Part shown: in pieces, positions 7,740-15,615 of the stretch
How the letters are laid out: each line of letters begins with the position of its first letter
How positions within the stretch are numbered: position 1 is the stretch's first letter
Origin: OLB23 sp965230965
Lineage (GTDB): Bacteria; Patescibacteriota; Microgenomatia; UBA1406; HO2-37-13b
Length of the DNA: 64,000 nt
Reading direction: 5' to 3'
NCBI GenBank assembly: GCA_965230965.1
Contig: OZ246401.1
Location: 558,001-622,000, forward strand
The notes under the pieces: model-generated
What the model saw: the letters and a program-made list of their open reading frames with translations, nothing else
The model's database searches: none
What the model was told of the DNA's origin: nothing
Translations under genes and position numbers: made by a program

Positions 7740-9149
7740 ATGTCAAAATTTTATGTCAACACGCCGATTTATTATGTGAATGATGTGCCTCATGTGGGGC
7801 ATTTTTATACGACGTTGGCTGCAGATGTTTTAGCCCGTTATTATCGTCTAAAATTAGGGAAAGAAAATGTGCTTTTTGTCACAGGAACCGATGAACATGG
7901 TGCTAAAGTTGCTGAAGCAGCTGAAAAACATGGAAAAACGCCACAAGAATACTCTGATGAAGTTGCCCCAACATTTGAGAAAGCTTGGCAAGAAACAGGT
8001 ATTTCCTACGATTACTTTATTCGCACAACAAATCCTGAACACGTAAAGCTTGCGCAAGATGTACTACAGAAGATGTATGATGCCGGGTTTATTTATAAAG
8101 GCGTATATGAAGGATTGTATTGTGTTGGATGCGAGAAGTTCTTGACAGAACAGGACCTTGTTGATGGGAAATGCCCTCTGCATCCAAATCAAGAACCGGT
8201 TCACCAGAAGGAGGATAATTATTTCTTCAAATTGAGCGACTTTGGGGCTCAGGTAAAGGCTAAAATAATAAGTGGAGAGTTGGAAGTTTTGCCCGAAAGT
8301 CGCAGAAATGAGATTGTTGGGCGCATTGATCAGGGTGTCGAAGACATTTCTATATCGCGCCAAGGCGTTTCATGGGGTGTACAGATTCCCTGGGATAACA
8401 CGCAGACGGTATACGTATGGGTGGAAGCACTATTTAACTACTATACAGCGACAAAAATTATTGATGGCAAGGAAGATTTTTGGCCAAATCAACTTCAGCT
8501 TATGGCAAAAGACATTGTGTGGTTCCATGCGTGTATCTGGCCAGCTCTTCTTTTAGCTGCAGGCCTTCCTTTGCCAAAAACGATTTTTGCGCACGGATTT
8601 TTCACCATTAATGGTCAAAAAATGTCCAAATCCTTGGGTAATGTGATCGCGCCACATGAATTGGTTGAGAAATATGGTAGGGATGGCGCTCGTTATCTTT
8701 TGCTTTCAGCGTACACATTTGGGAATGATGGCGATTTAGCTTTGGACAAATTTACCGATACATATAATAGCGATTTGGCAAATGGTTTGGGAAATCTTGT
8801 GTCGCGTACAGCTAAGTTGTGCGAGGGTCTTGATATGGGCGAGCATACATCACCGAGTTTTTCACATGAATATGAGAATCGTATTGAACATTATGCGTTT
8901 AAAGAGGTGCTTGATGATATCTGGAAGAAGCTTGGGGAGCTTGATAGGTACTTTAATCATACAGAGCCGTGGAAGTTGAAGGATTCTCCTGAAGCCCTAA
9001 AGGATGCATTATTGCCTGTGGTGAAGGGTTTGATTGATGTAGCTGTGGAACTTGAACCTTTTATGCCAGAAACCGCAGAAAAGATTAAAAAGCAGTTTAC
9101 TGCATCATCAATTCAAGCGGTGGAGCCATATTTTAAGCGCCTTCAATAA
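7740..9149 (+). CDS. metG: Methionyl-tRNA synthetase
   Basis: Charges tRNA-Met. The 469-residue class I synthetase has the HIGH-type motif HVGH at residues 18-21, a Cys/His knuckle insertion (YCVGCEKF ... KCPLH, about 126-150), the KMSKS loop near residue 294, and an anticodon-binding helical domain. It lacks the C-terminal tRNA-binding (EMAP-like) extension found in longer MetRSs. The start at 7740 follows a TATAAT box by six bases. The 3' end overlaps a small convergent gene by seven bases. Confidence 0.96.
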   Translation: MSKFYVNTPIYYVNDVPHVGHFYTTLAADVLARYYRLKLGKENVLFVTGTDEHGAKVAEAAEKHGKTPQEYSDEVAPTFEKAWQETGISYDYFIRTTNPEHVKLAQDVLQKMYDAGFIYKGVYEGLYCVGCEKFLTEQDLVDGKCPLHPNQEPVHQKEDNYFFKLSDFGAQVKAKIISGELEVLPESRRNEIVGRIDQGVEDISISRQGVSWGVQIPWDNTQTVYVWVEALFNYYTATKIIDGKEDFWPNQLQLMAKDIVWFHACIWPALLLAAGLPLPKTIFAHGFFTINGQKMSKSLGNVIAPHELVEKYGRDGARYLLLSAYTFGNDGDLALDKFTDTYNSDLANGLGNLVSRTAKLCEGLDMGEHTSPSFSHEYENRIEHYAFKEVLDDIWKKLGELDRYFNHTEPWKLKDSPEALKDALLPVVKGLIDVAVELEPFMPETAEKIKKQFTASSIQAVEPYFKRLQ

Positions 9150-9358
9150 CCATCGTACGTCCGCAATTTATCCATAATCTTGTCTTGTGCATATGCATGT
9201 AGCTTTTTGAACGATTCTATTGTCAGAAGAATGGCTATTGGTTCCGTGTCATTCACGACATATAAAAATCCGTGTGTTTTTAGTTTTATGAGGATATCTT
9301 CCAACTTATCTGAGCTTATTTCTGTATGTGTGGAACGATAGAAAAACATAAAGAGCAT
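9143..9358 (-). CDS. Small Phd/YefM-like protein without a visible toxin partner
   Basis: 71 residues. The core GFLYVVNDTEPIAILLTIES resembles the conserved Phd/YefM antitoxin strand-helix segment (V-x-x-x-G/D-x-P-V/I-A-V/I-L-x-x-x-x-F/Y), preceded by an ELxxxL-like helix (SSDKLEDILIKL). Phd-type proteins bind DNA as dimers and neutralise Doc/YoeB toxins. No adjacent toxin-sized reading frame is seen on either side, so this may be a solitary regulator. Sequence is AT-rich like the core genes. Similarity is from pattern recognition only. Confidence 0.55.
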   Translation of the reverse strand: MLFMFFYRSTHTEISSDKLEDILIKLKTHGFLYVVNDTEPIAILLTIESFKKLHAYAQDKIMDKLRTYDGY

Positions 9359-9417
9359 TGTAAAAAAGATTTATTAAAGAATTCTTATGAAGAAGGGCAG
9401 AGTTCATTGGGAATGAA

Positions 9418-9479
9418 CCGACCCCCGGAGCGCATGGCCCCGGGGGTCGGGTTGAGGACGGGCGGACGACTACTCGTCC
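9418..9479 (-). terminator. Stop-codon hairpin plus GC-rich terminator of the 71-residue cassette
   Basis: GGACGA and TCGTCC (9464-9469 and 9474-9479) form a 6-bp stem whose 4-base loop carries the TAG stop codon. A second hairpin follows at 9418-9428 paired with 9440-9450, an 11-bp perfect stem. Confidence 0.65.
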
Positions 9480-9685
9480 TCGTCGTCCTCGGGCAGGCCG
9501 TCGTGTGTCTCGCCTTGGCGTGTCCTCAGAGGGACGCGTGGTCGGGCATCCTCAGGATAGAGGACGGGCAACGGCTGGCCGGTCGACGGATCGACCGGAG
9601 CGTCGTTGCCTCCCAGGCTGACACGGCGCCCCGTGTTTGCCCCGAAACCGTCACCGTTCCGAGGGTTCGCGAAATCGTTGGGCAT
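9470..9685 (-). CDS. Orphan 71-residue acidic, disordered protein (GC-rich cassette)
   Basis: Starts at an ATG nine bases after AGGAGG. Composition is dominated by Gly, Pro, Asp, Asn and Arg, with the segment DAPVDPSTGQPLPVLYPED and an acidic tail LPEDDEDE, so it is probably unfolded on its own. No homologue is recognised. It is monocistronic, with its own promoter and terminator, and stands between AT-rich genes. The acidic tail could be a protein-interaction tag; that is speculation. Confidence 0.55.
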   Translation of the reverse strand: MPNDFANPRNGDGFGANTGRRVSLGGNDAPVDPSTGQPLPVLYPEDARPRVPLRTRQGETHDGLPEDDEDE

Positions 9686-9713
9686 GGCCCACAGACCTCC
9701 TGTTCCGACAGCG

Positions 9714-9785
9714 TTGAGGCGTATAGCTATGAACGCCTCAAGGTACGACGGGCATCAACTAGCCCTTGCTATACACAATACCAAA
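9714..9785 (-). promoter_or_regulatory. Promoter and 5' leader hairpin of the 71-residue cassette
   Basis: TTTGG-TATTGT (minus strand, 9775-9785) resembles the extended -10 of two other cassettes (14514-14524 and 18951-18961). The leader then contains a perfect 9-bp stem, TTGAGGCGT at 9714-9722 with its complement at 9733-9741. Confidence 0.5.
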
Positions 9786-9828
9786 GATAAAGTAGATTGT
9801 GTGTAAAAAGGAAAAGTTGATGAGATCT

Positions 9829-9925
9829 GAACCAGGGTCGCGCGCATGCGCGCGACCCTGGTTCGATTGACCCTACCGCATCTGCGGTCTACACGGAACA
9901 AGTCCGCTTTGACTGCAAATGCAGT
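9829..9925 (-). terminator. Three successive hairpins after the 73-residue cassette, ending in a 36-base perfect palindrome
   Basis: ACTGCA-aa-TGCAGT at 9912-9925 touches the stop codon. ACCGCA-tc-TGCGGT follows at 9875-9888. A fully self-complementary 36-base block lies at 9829-9864 (18 bases per arm, GAACCAGGGTCGCGCGCA and its complement). Confidence 0.6.
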
Positions 9926-10146
9926 TACCGCATACCAGCCCGGTAGCAGGCTTCATCCACTCGCCATGCACAGTTGCGGAAGTAGCTGCTGGTGCCAGAG
10001 ACGCGACGTGATGTTGCGCCAAGATGGACAACAATAGCCCGCGCTGGGATCATCCGAACTTCGGTGACCAGCTTGGTGGGTGGCTCGTGATCGCCAAGGA
10101 GCCTGTCGCTCACTGGCAATACGATTGGGCTCGTATCTTGCTGCAT
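9925..10146 (-). CDS. Orphan 73-residue basic protein (GC-rich cassette)
   Basis: ATG eight bases after a textbook AGGAGG. The N-terminal half is mixed (MQQDTSPIVLPVSDRLLGD), then IPARAIVVHLGATSRRVSGTSSYFRNCAW and a basic end with two Cys. Net charge is positive. No recognised family or fold. A 5' leader hairpin (10203-10230, CTACTCCCTTT with its near-complement) lies upstream. Codon use is GC-rich, unlike the PBP gene next door. Confidence 0.55.
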   Translation of the reverse strand: MQQDTSPIVLPVSDRLLGDHEPPTKLVTEVRMIPARAIVVHLGATSRRVSGTSSYFRNCAWRVDEACYRAGMR

Positions 10147-10296
10147 TTGGGGGTCCTCCTTTTGCAGCTGGTGTCGGTTGCAATCCCGACTATGGAAACG
10201 AGCTACTCCCTTTATGCGTAAAAGGGGTAGAGGCTGAGCAGGCCCTTTTCAACGATAATGAGCTCATTATCACTAAAAACGAACGACTCAGCCCCT

Positions 10297-10328
10297 TAAA
10301 AAAGAAAAAATCAGCCTTCGCTGATTTT
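10297..10328 (-). terminator. Intrinsic terminator of the PBP2-type gene
   Basis: Stem AAAATCAGC with GCTGATTTT (10307-10315 and 10320-10328), short GAAG-type loop, followed on the minus strand by a T-rich run. Confidence 0.75.
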
Positions 10329-10418
10329 CACTTTCAATACTATAAGTCATTATAGTCTCAATTTGAGTTCATGTCAATACTTTTTATTTCAAAACGAGAG
10401 GAGTATACTTTTTTGTTA

Positions 10419-10448
10419 GGGCACGAACCTGCACAGGTTACGGTCTTC
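10419..10448 (+). repeat. REP-like dispersed repeat (copy 2)
   Basis: GGGCACGA arm, AACCTG-ca-CAGGTT palindrome (10426-10439), then ACGGTCTTCT. It abuts the stop codon of the PBP gene. Confidence 0.65.
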
Positions 10449-12095
10449 TCATTCACTACGTTGGAAGTATGTCGTCAGAATCTCTTTTGCAATAGGCGCG
10501 GCAATATTTGAACCCTCACCACTTTCTTCCACCAGTACAGTCAATACAATCTCAGGGTTTTCGTATGGAGCAAAAATCGTGAACCATGCATGCGGCAGGC
10601 CACTTTTTAGATGCGATTCTGCCGTTCCTGTTTTGCAACCAACGTCTATTCTTTGACCTTTTGTGACAGGCTCAAAATTAAAGAATGGCCAACCAGTACC
10701 ACCAGTCTCGCATGCTTTTTTCATGCCCTCTCGTATTGTCGAGAGTGTTTCCTTTTCAAGATTAAGTTTTTCACAGTGTGGTGTAATTTCATCAGAAATT
10801 TTTAATACTTGAGGCAAGCAATACATGCCATCCTGTGCAAATACAGCAGTTGAAAGGGCCAGCTGTAGTGGTGTGACAAGCATATAACCTTGACCAATAG
10901 ATAGGTTGTACGTATCGCCTAAATACCATTTTTCGCCGATTTTTTCTCGTTTCCAGAAATCAGAAGGAATGAGACCCGTACTGTCATCTAAATTAATACC
11001 TGTGTGTTTTCCAAAACCAAAGGTACTTGACCATGTTTTAATCTTATCATTGCCCAATTTTTCGCCAAGCCGGTAAAAATAAATATCATTTGATCTTTGT
11101 AAACCTTTAACCATATCAACCATGCCATCTGTTTTTCCATATTTTGTATAAAACCAATTATGAAAACGCTGTTTATTGGTACCGACTTCAATAAAACCAT
11201 TATCTTCGATTAGATCGGTTGGAGTAATGACTTTTTCTTCCAATGCAGCTGCAGCGACAACAGGCTTAAAAACAGATCCGGGTGGGTAAGTGCCAAGTAG
11301 GGCACGGTTATATAGAGGTTGTTCCTCGTTTTTCAAATATCCTTGAACTTTATCTTTTACCCCATCTTCAAAAGCTTGAGGATCAAAACTCGGGTAAGAA
11401 AGCATAAGCAGTACCTCGCCAGTCTTTGGTTTTAAGCCAATAATGGAGATTTTTTTATGCGGATAATCAACAACTTCGTTACTTTTTGGAAGATTTTGGA
11501 CAATAACTTCGTAGGCTCTTTTTTGCAGCTCTGCATCAATACTGAGTGTAATATCATGACCAGATTTAGGTTCAATTTTAGATACGGTTTTTACAAATTT
11601 GCCCTGGGCATTTGTTTCTATGAGTTCTTTTCCTTTTATAGGGCGAAGTATGCACTCGAACAGTTTTTCGACGCCTTTTACACCTAGCTTATCGTTGAGG
11701 CGGAGAGGTTCTTTACATGCATCATCTTTTAAATTTTCTTTGGATGCTATTTGACGATATCCCAATAAATGAGCAAATGCTTCACCATCAGAATATACGC
11801 GCCTGTACTTTTTATCTTGGCCTTCAGAGTAGGCAATTTTTTGTCCTTTTCTATCGTAGATTGTGCCCCGTTGACCTTCAATTGTTTTTTCTGTAAGCAG
11901 ATTATCCTCAGAAGCGAATTTGTAGTACGCACCTTTAACAAGCGTTATATGGAAGAGGCGGATAGTGAAGATGAGGAAAAATGCGGTAATGAGCAAAGGC
12001 AAAAGATAAATGCGATAGCTGTCGCGTTTTTGTGAACGAGGCCTGAAATTTATGTCACTATCAATACGTATAAAAGGAGGCAGCTTTTTATTCAT
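10449..12095 (-). CDS. mrdA: Penicillin-binding protein 2-type transpeptidase
   Basis: Cross-links peptidoglycan in the elongation machinery. It has 548 residues with a membrane anchor at about 29-49 and a dimerisation/pedestal domain with RGTIYDRKG (about 76-84). The transpeptidase domain carries all three motifs: S274-x-x-K277 (PGSVFKP), S335-N-D, and K488-T-G. Class B PBPs include PBP2 (MrdA) and FtsI; the early TSFGFG-like and SIGQGYMLVTPLQLA segments favour the PBP2/MrdA side, but the choice is not certain. A convincing terminator and a REP repeat follow. CPR cells usually keep a reduced peptidoglycan machinery. Confidence 0.88.
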   Translation of the reverse strand: MNKKLPPFIRIDSDINFRPRSQKRDSYRIYLLPLLITAFFLIFTIRLFHITLVKGAYYKFASEDNLLTEKTIEGQRGTIYDRKGQKIAYSEGQDKKYRRVYSDGEAFAHLLGYRQIASKENLKDDACKEPLRLNDKLGVKGVEKLFECILRPIKGKELIETNAQGKFVKTVSKIEPKSGHDITLSIDAELQKRAYEVIVQNLPKSNEVVDYPHKKISIIGLKPKTGEVLLMLSYPSFDPQAFEDGVKDKVQGYLKNEEQPLYNRALLGTYPPGSVFKPVVAAAALEEKVITPTDLIEDNGFIEVGTNKQRFHNWFYTKYGKTDGMVDMVKGLQRSNDIYFYRLGEKLGNDKIKTWSSTFGFGKHTGINLDDSTGLIPSDFWKREKIGEKWYLGDTYNLSIGQGYMLVTPLQLALSTAVFAQDGMYCLPQVLKISDEITPHCEKLNLEKETLSTIREGMKKACETGGTGWPFFNFEPVTKGQRIDVGCKTGTAESHLKSGLPHAWFTIFAPYENPEIVLTVLVEESGEGSNIAAPIAKEILTTYFQRSE

Positions 12096-12107
12096 GTGGC
12101 TACATTA

Positions 12108-12113
12108 TATAAT
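12108..12113 (+). promoter_or_regulatory. -10 box of the secreted glycosidase gene, leaderless
   Basis: TATAAT six bases before the ATG at 12120. This decides the start against the longer frame that would begin at 12096 inside the divergent gene's start region. Confidence 0.6.
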
Positions 12114-12119
12114 ACAGGT

Positions 12120-13811
12120 ATGCTACGACATGCGTTTTCAGGTTTTTGTATGGGGCTCGCAACTCTTTTTGTGAGCGCTTTTTTTATGGCTGGAAACGCC
12201 TATGCTCAGTTTGATCGACCCAATAATATTGTGGGCGTGCATCAAATCTCACCTTCGGAAAAAGACATACGTGATGGCTGTCGTATGGTGAATGCAAATG
12301 GGGGAGCGTGGGGATGGCAGACAATTGTGTTGCGAGAGGGTGAATATACCCTCGAGCAGCTACAAGCGCTACATAATGTTGCGCGGGAAGAAAAATGTAT
12401 TCTTATTCATCGCCTTGCGACGGGATTTGCGGAAAATGGGGCGTGGGTGAGGCCAACAGAGAAGACAATTGCATATTTTGCAAATCTGTTAGCTGATATA
12501 AATCCATCGACAAAACATGTGTACGTGATTTGGCTTAATGAGCCAAATCACGGTTCAGAATTTGGCGGCAGCTGTGATCCGGTTGCCTATGGCAATTCAG
12601 CTGTGGCGGCCGCCAAGGCTTTAAAAGAGAAAAATCCTAATATTGTATTTATGTTGGCCGGCCTCGACCTTGCCGCACCCGAAAGTCGCCCTGCATTCTG
12701 CGATGCCGGTCGATTTTATCAAGACATGCTTTCAGCAGTGCCAAAAGTCGCGGATAACTGGGATGCATTGGCCTCTCATTGTTATCCGCTCAACTTTACC
12801 GGCTCTGCAACAACCTCTGGTCGCCGCTCAATTATGTGCTATCAATGGGAAAAAAGCTTGTTGCAGAGCCTCGGCGTTCAAAAAGCCGGCAATTTTAAAG
12901 CGTTCATAACAGAAACCGGCTGGAAACATGGCGCTGAAGGCGTTCCTATGTCATATGCGGCAGACAATGCTCGTTTTGCACTTCAGCGCTGGCAGGCGGC
13001 CGGTGATGTTGAGGCTGTCACATACTTTGCCTACAAATTCTTAACGCCGCCGTTTTCTACATTTTCACTTGTCAATCAAGAAAATATGGGCAATGAAATT
13101 GCTTTTGTAATTTCTGGCAGCCCAAAAACTGAAGGCGATCCCGAACATATTCACAAAGCAACATGCACCTCAACTTTTCCACGTGAAATTGTTGAAAATG
13201 TGCCCTACGATATTACGATCGACTGTTTGAACGAGGGTACAGATATCTGGAATGGTCTGAATGGTGGCTATTCGCTCCTTCTGCAATCACCATTTACGTA
13301 TACATGTTCCGAATTCCATTCAGTGAAGCCCCAAGATACGCTTCATGCAACATGTACTATCAATCCAGGCAAAACATCAGGTTGCCCAACATTTAATGTG
13401 GGCTTAATGAAAGACGGCAATCTTCTTATGAATATGTTGAGCACAGAAATGTGTGTATTCCCGGCGCCTCATCTACAGCTTATCAATATGCGTCGTTTCC
13501 CAGGCACGGTGTTAAACGAGGGAGATGTTGAAGTGCAGGTTATAAAAGAAAGTAATGAAAAGTTAATTTTCCGCACACAGACTTCAATTCAAAATGGGTC
13601 GATTGATATCCCGGCTGTTGAGGGCGTATCGTTTGATGATAATTATCGCGTTGTTGTGTTGAAGCCAGGAAGTTTGCCTGTTCAGATAATCAATGTGCGT
13701 TTTGCAAAAACAGAAAATAGCCTTGAAGTTCCGGTATTTTTGCCTATTGATAGAAATGAAGATGGAAAGTTTTCACTCTCCGACTTGATCAGTAGCTACT
13801 CCCGCAATTAA
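12120..13811 (+). CDS. Secreted clan GH-A-like glycoside hydrolase with an EF-hand/dockerin-like tail
   Basis: 563 residues. The signal peptide ends near AYAQF (about residue 30). The barrel region has VIWLNEPNHG (Glu141, acid/base-type Asn-Glu pair) and AFITETGW (Glu265, nucleophile-type), the pair expected in clan A retaining glycosidases. Two or three beta-sandwich-like regions follow with several Cys. The extreme C-terminus, DRNEDGKFSLSDLI, is a single calcium-loop half-dockerin. Substrate is unknown. The 3' end overlaps the convergent rpe-like gene by 39 bases. Confidence 0.75.
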   Translation: MLRHAFSGFCMGLATLFVSAFFMAGNAYAQFDRPNNIVGVHQISPSEKDIRDGCRMVNANGGAWGWQTIVLREGEYTLEQLQALHNVAREEKCILIHRLATGFAENGAWVRPTEKTIAYFANLLADINPSTKHVYVIWLNEPNHGSEFGGSCDPVAYGNSAVAAAKALKEKNPNIVFMLAGLDLAAPESRPAFCDAGRFYQDMLSAVPKVADNWDALASHCYPLNFTGSATTSGRRSIMCYQWEKSLLQSLGVQKAGNFKAFITETGWKHGAEGVPMSYAADNARFALQRWQAAGDVEAVTYFAYKFLTPPFSTFSLVNQENMGNEIAFVISGSPKTEGDPEHIHKATCTSTFPREIVENVPYDITIDCLNEGTDIWNGLNGGYSLLLQSPFTYTCSEFHSVKPQDTLHATCTINPGKTSGCPTFNVGLMKDGNLLMNMLSTEMCVFPAPHLQLINMRRFPGTVLNEGDVEVQVIKESNEKLIFRTQTSIQNGSIDIPAVEGVSFDDNYRVVVLKPGSLPVQIINVRFAKTENSLEVPVFLPIDRNEDGKFSLSDLISSYSRN

Positions 13812-14453
13812 TTCGAGTTTTTTTAGTCGTTCAGCAACATCTTCGGCTTTAAAATAACTGCCCGGACATACACCATCTGGAAGATGTGATTGTTGCATAA
13901 CTATGCGTAGATTTTCCTCGTTCATTGCTCCATCAAGCACAATCTCACCTTCATATCCTTTTTCGCGAAGTTGTCCAATTTTTTGCAGTGTTTCAGGTAC
14001 AAATGCACCGCCTTGTTGGCCTGGGACAACCGTCATAATTTGAATTGATGAGAATTCTTTTATCGTCTCCCATGAATCTTCAACGCTTTCTTCAGGATTT
14101 AATACGATGCCAATATCGAAAGGCGTGTGATCAGAGAGTTCATCAAATGTGTGTTGTAAGGCCTTCAAATGAACAAAGACATTGCGAATATATATGTCTG
14201 GAATTTCCTCAAGTTCGCGAAGTGGTGTGGCATAATCCTGCATCATAAGGTGAAACTCAAATTGAATATACGCAAGTTCCCATTCAGGGTATTCCATAAG
14301 TGTTTTTATGTCACCGACTTGAATTGTTTTTGTAGGAATAAAAATACCGTCGCCGAGATCGATTTGAAGATAATTAAAGTGCGGCGTGAGGCGGGTGAGA
14401 TCTTGTGAAAGTTCTTGAATATCGGTTTCAAGAATTGATGGATAAATATTCAT
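13773..14453 (-). CDS. Ribulose-phosphate 3-epimerase-like TIM barrel
   Basis: 226 residues from the ATG at 14453, which is set by a TACACT box six bases upstream. Rpe landmarks are present but altered: QIDLGDGIFIP (for D-x-M-D-G-x-F-V-P-N), FHLM (for H-x-M), MTVVPGQQGGAF (for M-x-V-x-P-G-F-x-G-Q) and IVLDGAMN (for V-D-G-G). Rpe interconverts ribulose-5-P and xylulose-5-P in the pentose phosphate pathway. rpiB is nearby, which fits, but the changed active-site residues leave room for another sugar phosphate. Confidence 0.72.
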   Translation of the reverse strand: MNIYPSILETDIQELSQDLTRLTPHFNYLQIDLGDGIFIPTKTIQVGDIKTLMEYPEWELAYIQFEFHLMMQDYATPLRELEEIPDIYIRNVFVHLKALQHTFDELSDHTPFDIGIVLNPEESVEDSWETIKEFSSIQIMTVVPGQQGGAFVPETLQKIGQLREKGYEGEIVLDGAMNEENLRIVMQQSHLPDGVCPGSYFKAEDVAERLKKLELIAGVATDQVGE

Positions 14454-14459
14454 GAATTT

Positions 14460-14489
14460 AGTGTAGCGGAGAAATGAGCACTGCGTCAA
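14460..14489 (-). promoter_or_regulatory. Promoter of the rpe-like gene
   Basis: On the minus strand TTGACG (14484-14489), an 18-base spacer and TACACT (14460-14465) six bases from the ATG. Leaderless geometry. Confidence 0.6.
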
Positions 14490-14513
14490 GAGGTGTCGAA
14501 AATGAGCCTATAG

Positions 14514-14524
14514 TTTGGTATAAT
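14514..14524 (+). promoter_or_regulatory. Extended -10 promoter of the TM-zinc cassette
   Basis: TTTGG-TATAAT, the same element as at 18951-18961. The leader contains TGCCCTGAGTGGCA at 14549-14562, a small hairpin just before the ribosome site; the identical 14-mer recurs around the stop codon at 17255-17268. Confidence 0.65.
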
Positions 14525-14572
14525 ATGGCTTCGCACCTTTCGTTCAATTGCCCTGAGTGGCAGGAGGCATCC

Positions 14573-14893
14573 ATGAACCCGTTGACAATCCTTTTGCAGA
14601 ACGACCTCACGGACGAGGTTGTTCAGCAAAGCCCGATCGCCGAGCTGCTCCAGCGGCTCGGCCCGGTCGTCCTGGGTGGCGTAGGCGTCATCGTCCTGAT
14701 CCTGTTGGCGATTTGGCTGTTGCCGCGTCTGTTCTCGGCGACGCAGCGGTGTAGTGTGACAGGCTGTAACGAGAGAGCCGTGTACGCTGACTTCAGCGGG
14801 AAGGTCATCGGCCCGGCAACGCTGTGCTACAGGCACGGTCATGATTCGGTTCGGGTTCGCAGCCCTGAGCCCGCCCCTCCCAAGGAGGCCTAG
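14573..14893 (+). CDS. Orphan 106-residue membrane protein with a Cys/His cluster (GC-rich cassette)
   Basis: The start is set by CAGGAGG six bases upstream. An amphipathic N-terminus is followed by one strong membrane helix (about 31-52, GPVVLGGVGVIVLILLAIWL). A probable zinc site then follows, with RCSVTGC ... LCYRHGH (C-x4-C plus C-x2-HGH, about 59-90), and a Pro-rich tail. Topology would place the metal site on one face of the membrane. Family not recognised. Codons are strongly GC-biased compared with the flanking rpe-like and rpiB genes. Confidence 0.65.
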   Translation: MNPLTILLQNDLTDEVVQQSPIAELLQRLGPVVLGGVGVIVLILLAIWLLPRLFSATQRCSVTGCNERAVYADFSGKVIGPATLCYRHGHDSVRVRSPEPAPPKEA

Positions 14894-14950
14894 CGGCGAA
14901 AGCCGCACGAGAGGTGAGGAGCGCCCCGGTACGCCGGGGCGCTCACTCTT
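14893..14950 (+). terminator. Stop-adjacent hairpin and GC-rich terminator of the TM-zinc cassette
   Basis: GCGGC-gaaa-GCCGC at 14893-14906 begins at the last base of the TAG stop and has a GNRA tetraloop. The main stem GAGCGCCCCGG (14919-14929) pairs with 14934-14944, followed by a T-rich tract. Confidence 0.75.
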
Positions 14951-14963
14951 TCTAGAGAAAGTT

Positions 14964-15533
14964 TCAATACATATCGTGCTTTCGCACTCTTCGTATGTAT
15001 TTCTCCTTCATGAGTGGCGCTGAATTGAGAAATGCATGAGTAATTTCTTTTGCTTTTTCAAAATCGACCATATCAGCTGCAAGAGCGAGTACATTTATAT
15101 GGTCATTTTCACGGCCGTGGCGCGCATGATCAACACTATACGCCGCGCCACATCTAACTCCCTTATAGCGGTTCGCCGTAATGCATACACCAATGCCCGA
15201 ACCGCACACAAGAATACCAAGTTCATGATCTTCCGCTGGAGCTTCATCGTCGAGCTCATTTGGCATACTCGCAACACCTTCATACATATGACTTTTTGTT
15301 GAGGTGATGCCCAATTCTTCACCAGGGTCAACATCTTCTTCTTGAGGCTTATCTTTTTGATGGCTCTGTACAATTTTTAGTGCAACAGCCCGGGCAAAAT
15401 CAGGAAAGTCATCTTCGGCATCTGCGTGATCATTGCCACAATCAACAACTTTGTGACCTTGTTCCATGAGCCAGTTTCTTAACTGATTTTTGAGTTCAAA
15501 ACCGCGATGATCTGCGCCAATGTATATGACCAT
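14964..15533 (-). CDS. rpiB: Ribose-5-phosphate isomerase B with an acidic insertion
   Basis: Interconverts ribose-5-P and ribulose-5-P. From the ATG at 15533 the protein has 189 residues, against ~145-150 usual for the family. It shows the N-terminal YIGADHRGFELK and the active-site region LVCGSGIGVCITANRYKGVRC, then SVDHARHGRENDHINVLAL. Between them lies an extra ~40-residue acidic stretch (QEEDVDPGEELGITSTKSHM and following). The inserted part is in frame and not repetitive. It pairs functionally with the rpe-like gene 0.5 kb away. Confidence 0.88.
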   Translation of the reverse strand: MVIYIGADHRGFELKNQLRNWLMEQGHKVVDCGNDHADAEDDFPDFARAVALKIVQSHQKDKPQEEDVDPGEELGITSTKSHMYEGVASMPNELDDEAPAEDHELGILVCGSGIGVCITANRYKGVRCGAAYSVDHARHGRENDHINVLALAADMVDFEKAKEITHAFLNSAPLMKEKYIRRVRKHDMY

Positions 15534-15536
15534 AAT

Positions 15537-15564
15537 AAGACCGTGTCTTCTTGTGGATCGTGCC
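15537..15564 (-). repeat. REP-like dispersed repeat (copy 3)
   Basis: AAGACCGTGTCTT followed by the GATCGTGCC arm. Forms an inverted pair with the copy at 15574-15602. Confidence 0.7.
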
Positions 15565-15573
15565 TTTTTAATC

Positions 15574-15602
15574 GGGCACGAACTTAAACAAGACCTGGTC
15601 TT
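15574..15602 (+). repeat. REP-like dispersed repeat (copy 4)
   Basis: GGGCACGA arm and AAGACCTGGTCTT palindrome. Head-to-head partner of copy 3, with nine bases between; together a REPIN-like unit in the rpiB-tatD divergent gap. The tatD -10 box begins three bases after it. Confidence 0.7.
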
Positions 15603-15604
15603 GT

Positions 15605-15610
15605 TATAAT
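15605..15610 (+). promoter_or_regulatory. -10 box of tatD, leaderless
   Basis: TGT-TATAAT, five bases before the ATG at 15616. The -35 region falls inside the REP repeat. Confidence 0.6.
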
Positions 15611-15615
15611 AGCAT

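Larger units (their letters stand above)
10147..10448 (-). promoter_or_regulatory. Intergenic region with an 18-base operator-like palindrome
   Basis: No gene is supported. Going leftwards on the minus strand from the PBP gene there is a REP repeat, an intrinsic terminator (10297-10328), a perfect 18-base palindrome GATAATGAGCTCATTATC (10254-10271), and the leader hairpin of the 73-residue cassette (10203-10230). The palindrome sits where a promoter for the cassette would be expected, so it may be an operator. Confidence 0.45.

Noticed and set aside
9143..9358. Complete toxin-antitoxin module
   Set aside because: Only the Phd-like half is present; the neighbouring GC-rich ORF on the same strand lies beyond a terminator and resembles no toxin.
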